Positions 62,162 to 64,000 of a stretch of DNA of 64,000 bases are shown in pieces. The stretch's first letter is position 1; the number at the start of each line of letters is the position of its first letter. Source of the DNA: Terrilactibacillus sp. S3-3 (GTDB lineage Bacteria > Bacillota > Bacilli > Bacillales > Sporolactobacillaceae); NCBI GenBank assembly GCA_030437565.1, contig CP129291.1:3162001-3226000 (forward strand), in the 5' to 3' direction. The position numbers were made by a program, and so were the translations under genes. The notes beneath the pieces are model-generated. The model was not told where the DNA came from and did not search any database. It was given only the letters and a program-made list of their open reading frames with translations.

Positions 62162-63004
62162 ATGCCATCCATTCTGCACCAGCCAATCTGGCGTGTGATT
62201 GACCAAACGACACTCGGCTCGACTTTTGATGGTAAACAATCTTTTGCCATTGACGATACACTGTGCCATTCTGTCGGCAGCGGAGATTCCCCGTGCACGG
62301 CTCGTATGTGGGTGCACGATCGAACCGTTATGCTCGGCATTCAGGACACCCGTCTACCGCATTTAGAAGCGGCACTCGAAGTTTTGGAGCAGGCCGGCTA
62401 CCGATACATTGCCCGAAATTCCGGCGGTCTGGCCGTTGTTCTCGACAGCGGCGTGCTCAATCTGTCGCTTATTTTTCCTGAACATGACGGGAAACTCACA
62501 ATTGATAAAGCCTATCAGGCAATGGTTGATTTTATCCGCAAAATGCTCGCACCCTATTCTATATCGTTTGAAGCACGGGAAATTGCTCGTTCATACTGTC
62601 CGGGGCGCTATGACCTCAGCGTAAGCGGAAAAAAGTTTGCCGGTATCTCGCAGAGGCGCATCCGCCGCGGCGTGGCCGTACAAATTTACCTTTGTATCAG
62701 CGGAAGCGGCGCCGAACGTGCCCGGCTGATTCAGCATTTTTATGAACGAGGTATTCAGGATGAAAAGACGCGTTTTGTCTACCCGAATATCGATCCGAAC
62801 GTGATGGCCTCATTGGAAGAAATCAGCGGGAAGCCGCTCACGGTTCAGCAAATGGCCGGAGCTTTTCTGCAAACGCTCCAGTCTTTCGGCACCGTGGTGT
62901 CCGCTCCCCTTTCAGCCGATGAAGCGGAGCGTTTCAATCTTTACGAGCGGATGATCCGGCGGAATGAGAAAGCTTTTCATTTTACCCGCAATGGATTGGA
63001 TTGA
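62162..63004 (+). CDS. lipL: octanoyl-[GcvH]:protein N-octanoyltransferase LipL
   Basis: Moves octanoate from GcvH to lipoate-dependent dehydrogenase E2 subunits (lipoate synthesis, YwfL). Intact, 280 residues. QSFAIDDTLCHSVG, RNSGGLAVVLDSGVLNLSL, the catalytic Cys in RSYCPGRYDLSVSGKKFAGI (with Lys) and QRRIRRGVAVQIYL match LipL closely. ATG at 62162 is favoured over upstream ATGs because of the -10 box there. Confidence 0.95.
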   Translation: MPSILHQPIWRVIDQTTLGSTFDGKQSFAIDDTLCHSVGSGDSPCTARMWVHDRTVMLGIQDTRLPHLEAALEVLEQAGYRYIARNSGGLAVVLDSGVLNLSLIFPEHDGKLTIDKAYQAMVDFIRKMLAPYSISFEAREIARSYCPGRYDLSVSGKKFAGISQRRIRRGVAVQIYLCISGSGAERARLIQHFYERGIQDEKTRFVYPNIDPNVMASLEEISGKPLTVQQMAGAFLQTLQSFGTVVSAPLSADEAERFNLYERMIRRNEKAFHFTRNGLD

Positions 63005-63101
63005 TCTTTGCAAAAGCGACCTCTTCTTTTGCAAGACGCAGACGAATAATAATAACGACAAACGATAAATACGAGTTAAAACAACATACAGGTGACACGA
63101 G

Positions 63102-63740
63102 ATGATAAAAATCAAAAAATACGGCCCTTTGCTTCTCGCTGCTTCTTTAATCGGCGCGGGTCTAGCCGGCTGCTCCGAAGCGGATTCGAGCAGCCATGCT
63201 GCCAAAAAAACAGATGAAAAAACGGTCCAAGCGCATAAGACAAAAGACAAAGAGACCGCGAAGAAAAGCACGGCTTCTCAATCCAAGTCAAAAGCGATCG
63301 ACTGGAACGCCCCTTCCGGCGGAGCGTACCCTGCTTTAAAAAAAGGCGAGAACATCTGGCTGGATGTTTCGGTGGGTCAGCAAAAGGTCTATGTGAAAGA
63401 CGGCAGCAAAACGATCTATATAATGATTGCGTCCACAGGCCTGGATACCACACCGGACAATTCAACGCCAAAAGGTACCTACCACATTCAGGCGGAGCGC
63501 GGCACCTGGTTCTACACGCCTAAATACAAGGAAGGCGCCGAGTATTGGGTGTCCTGGAAAAACCACGGTGAATTCCTTTTTCACAGTGTTCCGATGGACA
63601 AGAACCGGCATGTCATCACCGCCGATGCCGAAAAACTGGGACAAAAAGATTCGCACGGCTGCGTCCATCTAACCGTCTCCGATGCCAAATGGATTTACGA
63701 CAACATTCCTTATAACACGAAAGTCGTCATCCGGAGTTGA
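63102..63740 (+). CDS. L,D-transpeptidase (YkuD domain) lipoprotein
   Basis: Predicted lipoprotein: signal peptide to the lipobox LAGC at residue 24, then a 45-residue low-complexity Lys/Thr/Ser linker, then a YkuD domain (residues ~85-210). The catalytic motif is HGCVHLTVSDAKWIYDN with the Cys nucleophile, and FLFHSVPMD is the upstream His motif. These enzymes make 3-3 cross-links or attach proteins to peptidoglycan. Intact, 212 residues; about 100 bases after lipL with its own terminator. Confidence 0.92.
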   Translation: MIKIKKYGPLLLAASLIGAGLAGCSEADSSSHAAKKTDEKTVQAHKTKDKETAKKSTASQSKSKAIDWNAPSGGAYPALKKGENIWLDVSVGQQKVYVKDGSKTIYIMIASTGLDTTPDNSTPKGTYHIQAERGTWFYTPKYKEGAEYWVSWKNHGEFLFHSVPMDKNRHVITADAEKLGQKDSHGCVHLTVSDAKWIYDNIPYNTKVVIRS

Positions 63741-63767
63741 GAAATCAAAAAAGGAATAACGCGAAAC

Positions 63768-63799
63768 AACGGCCTTTCTCGATAAGGGAAGGCCGTTTT
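63768..63799 (+). terminator. terminator of the L,D-transpeptidase gene
   Basis: AACGGCCTT/AAGGCCGTT stem with a short second pairing in the loop, followed by TTTC. Confidence 0.85.
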
Positions 63800-64000
63800 C
63801 ATGCCATCTTTTTTAAAGGATAAGCTCAGGCCGAAAAGATGAACGGGCTTTTTCGGAACAAAGGGCACCCACCTTCAGAAAGGCCCGCCAGCTTGAAAAA
63901 AGTTTAATGTTCTTAGCTCGTAAAAAAGTAAATTTGACGAGTTTTTCCATTACGTTTACCATAGTTCTTATTGAGAATATGAGTGAAAGCTAAAATTTTG
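63800..64000. other. window end, no gene seen
   Basis: Nothing recognised in the last 200 bases; no open frame with a ribosome binding site begins here. Confidence 0.4.

Overview
This window comes from an endospore-forming member of the Bacillales. It carries spoIIQ, spoIID, spoIIR and spo0F, and from spoIIQ to lipL its gene order follows the Bacillus subtilis spoIIQ-spoIID-murAA-atp-upp-glyA-prfA-rho-pyrG-argS-pbpG-ywfO-lipL region. Protein similarity is moderate, and several genes usual at this locus are absent (rpiB, fbaA, an acyl-CoA dehydrogenase next to fadF, speE). That points to a distant relative of Bacillus, perhaps a Sporolactobacillaceae-like lineage; the genus cannot be fixed from sequence reading alone.

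Layout: 0.8-5.1 kb, sporulation genes spoIIQ and spoIID, separated by a 1.75 kb tandem array. 6.1-8.7 kb, murAA, ywmB, ywzB. 9.9-17.1 kb, the complete F1Fo ATP synthase operon atpZ-I-B-E-F-H-A-G-D-C with its promoter and terminator. 17.7-24.4 kb, upp, glyA, ywlG, ywlE, mntP, tsaC. 25-38.3 kb, spoIIR, prmC, prfA, tdk, rpmE (type B), rho, glpX, murAB, a transaldolase-like aldolase, spo0F, and pyrG with a CTP-attenuation leader. 38.5-46.4 kb, rpoE, fadF, cls (opposite strand), argS. 46.5-54.2 kb, ywiB, speB, pbpG, a small membrane protein, ywhD, glutamine-dependent nadE. 54.4-58.5 kb, an accessory stretch with two small proteins, a truncated MocR-type remnant and a two-gene flavin monooxygenase operon probably used for organosulfur scavenging. 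58.7-63.8 kb, ywgA, ywfO, lipL and an L,D-transpeptidase lipoprotein. No tRNA, rRNA, CRISPR array or complete insertion sequence was recognised.

Most of the genes are housekeeping: ATP synthesis, cell-wall precursors (two MurA paralogues, PBP2d, L,D-transpeptidase), translation termination (prfA/prmC), transcription (rho, rpoE), nucleotide supply (upp, tdk, pyrG) and the sporulation phosphorelay and engulfment machinery. Nearly all from spoIIQ to fadF lie on the minus strand, as expected for co-orientation with replication.

Two things stand out. First, about three quarters of the genes, including essential ones, carry one or more single-base frameshifts, mostly at homopolymers. This looks like an unpolished long-read sequence rather than real decay, so I annotate the genes as whole and mark where the frame breaks. 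Second, the intergenic spaces hold at least nine tandem arrays whose unit is almost always 21 bp (two helical turns), in several sequence types of which six share a core AAATGGRGCG-type motif, plus two families of dispersed structured elements (a ~200 bp multi-hairpin repeat in five copies and a terminator family with a conserved flank). These shared-period arrays are the best candidate for an undescribed system here.
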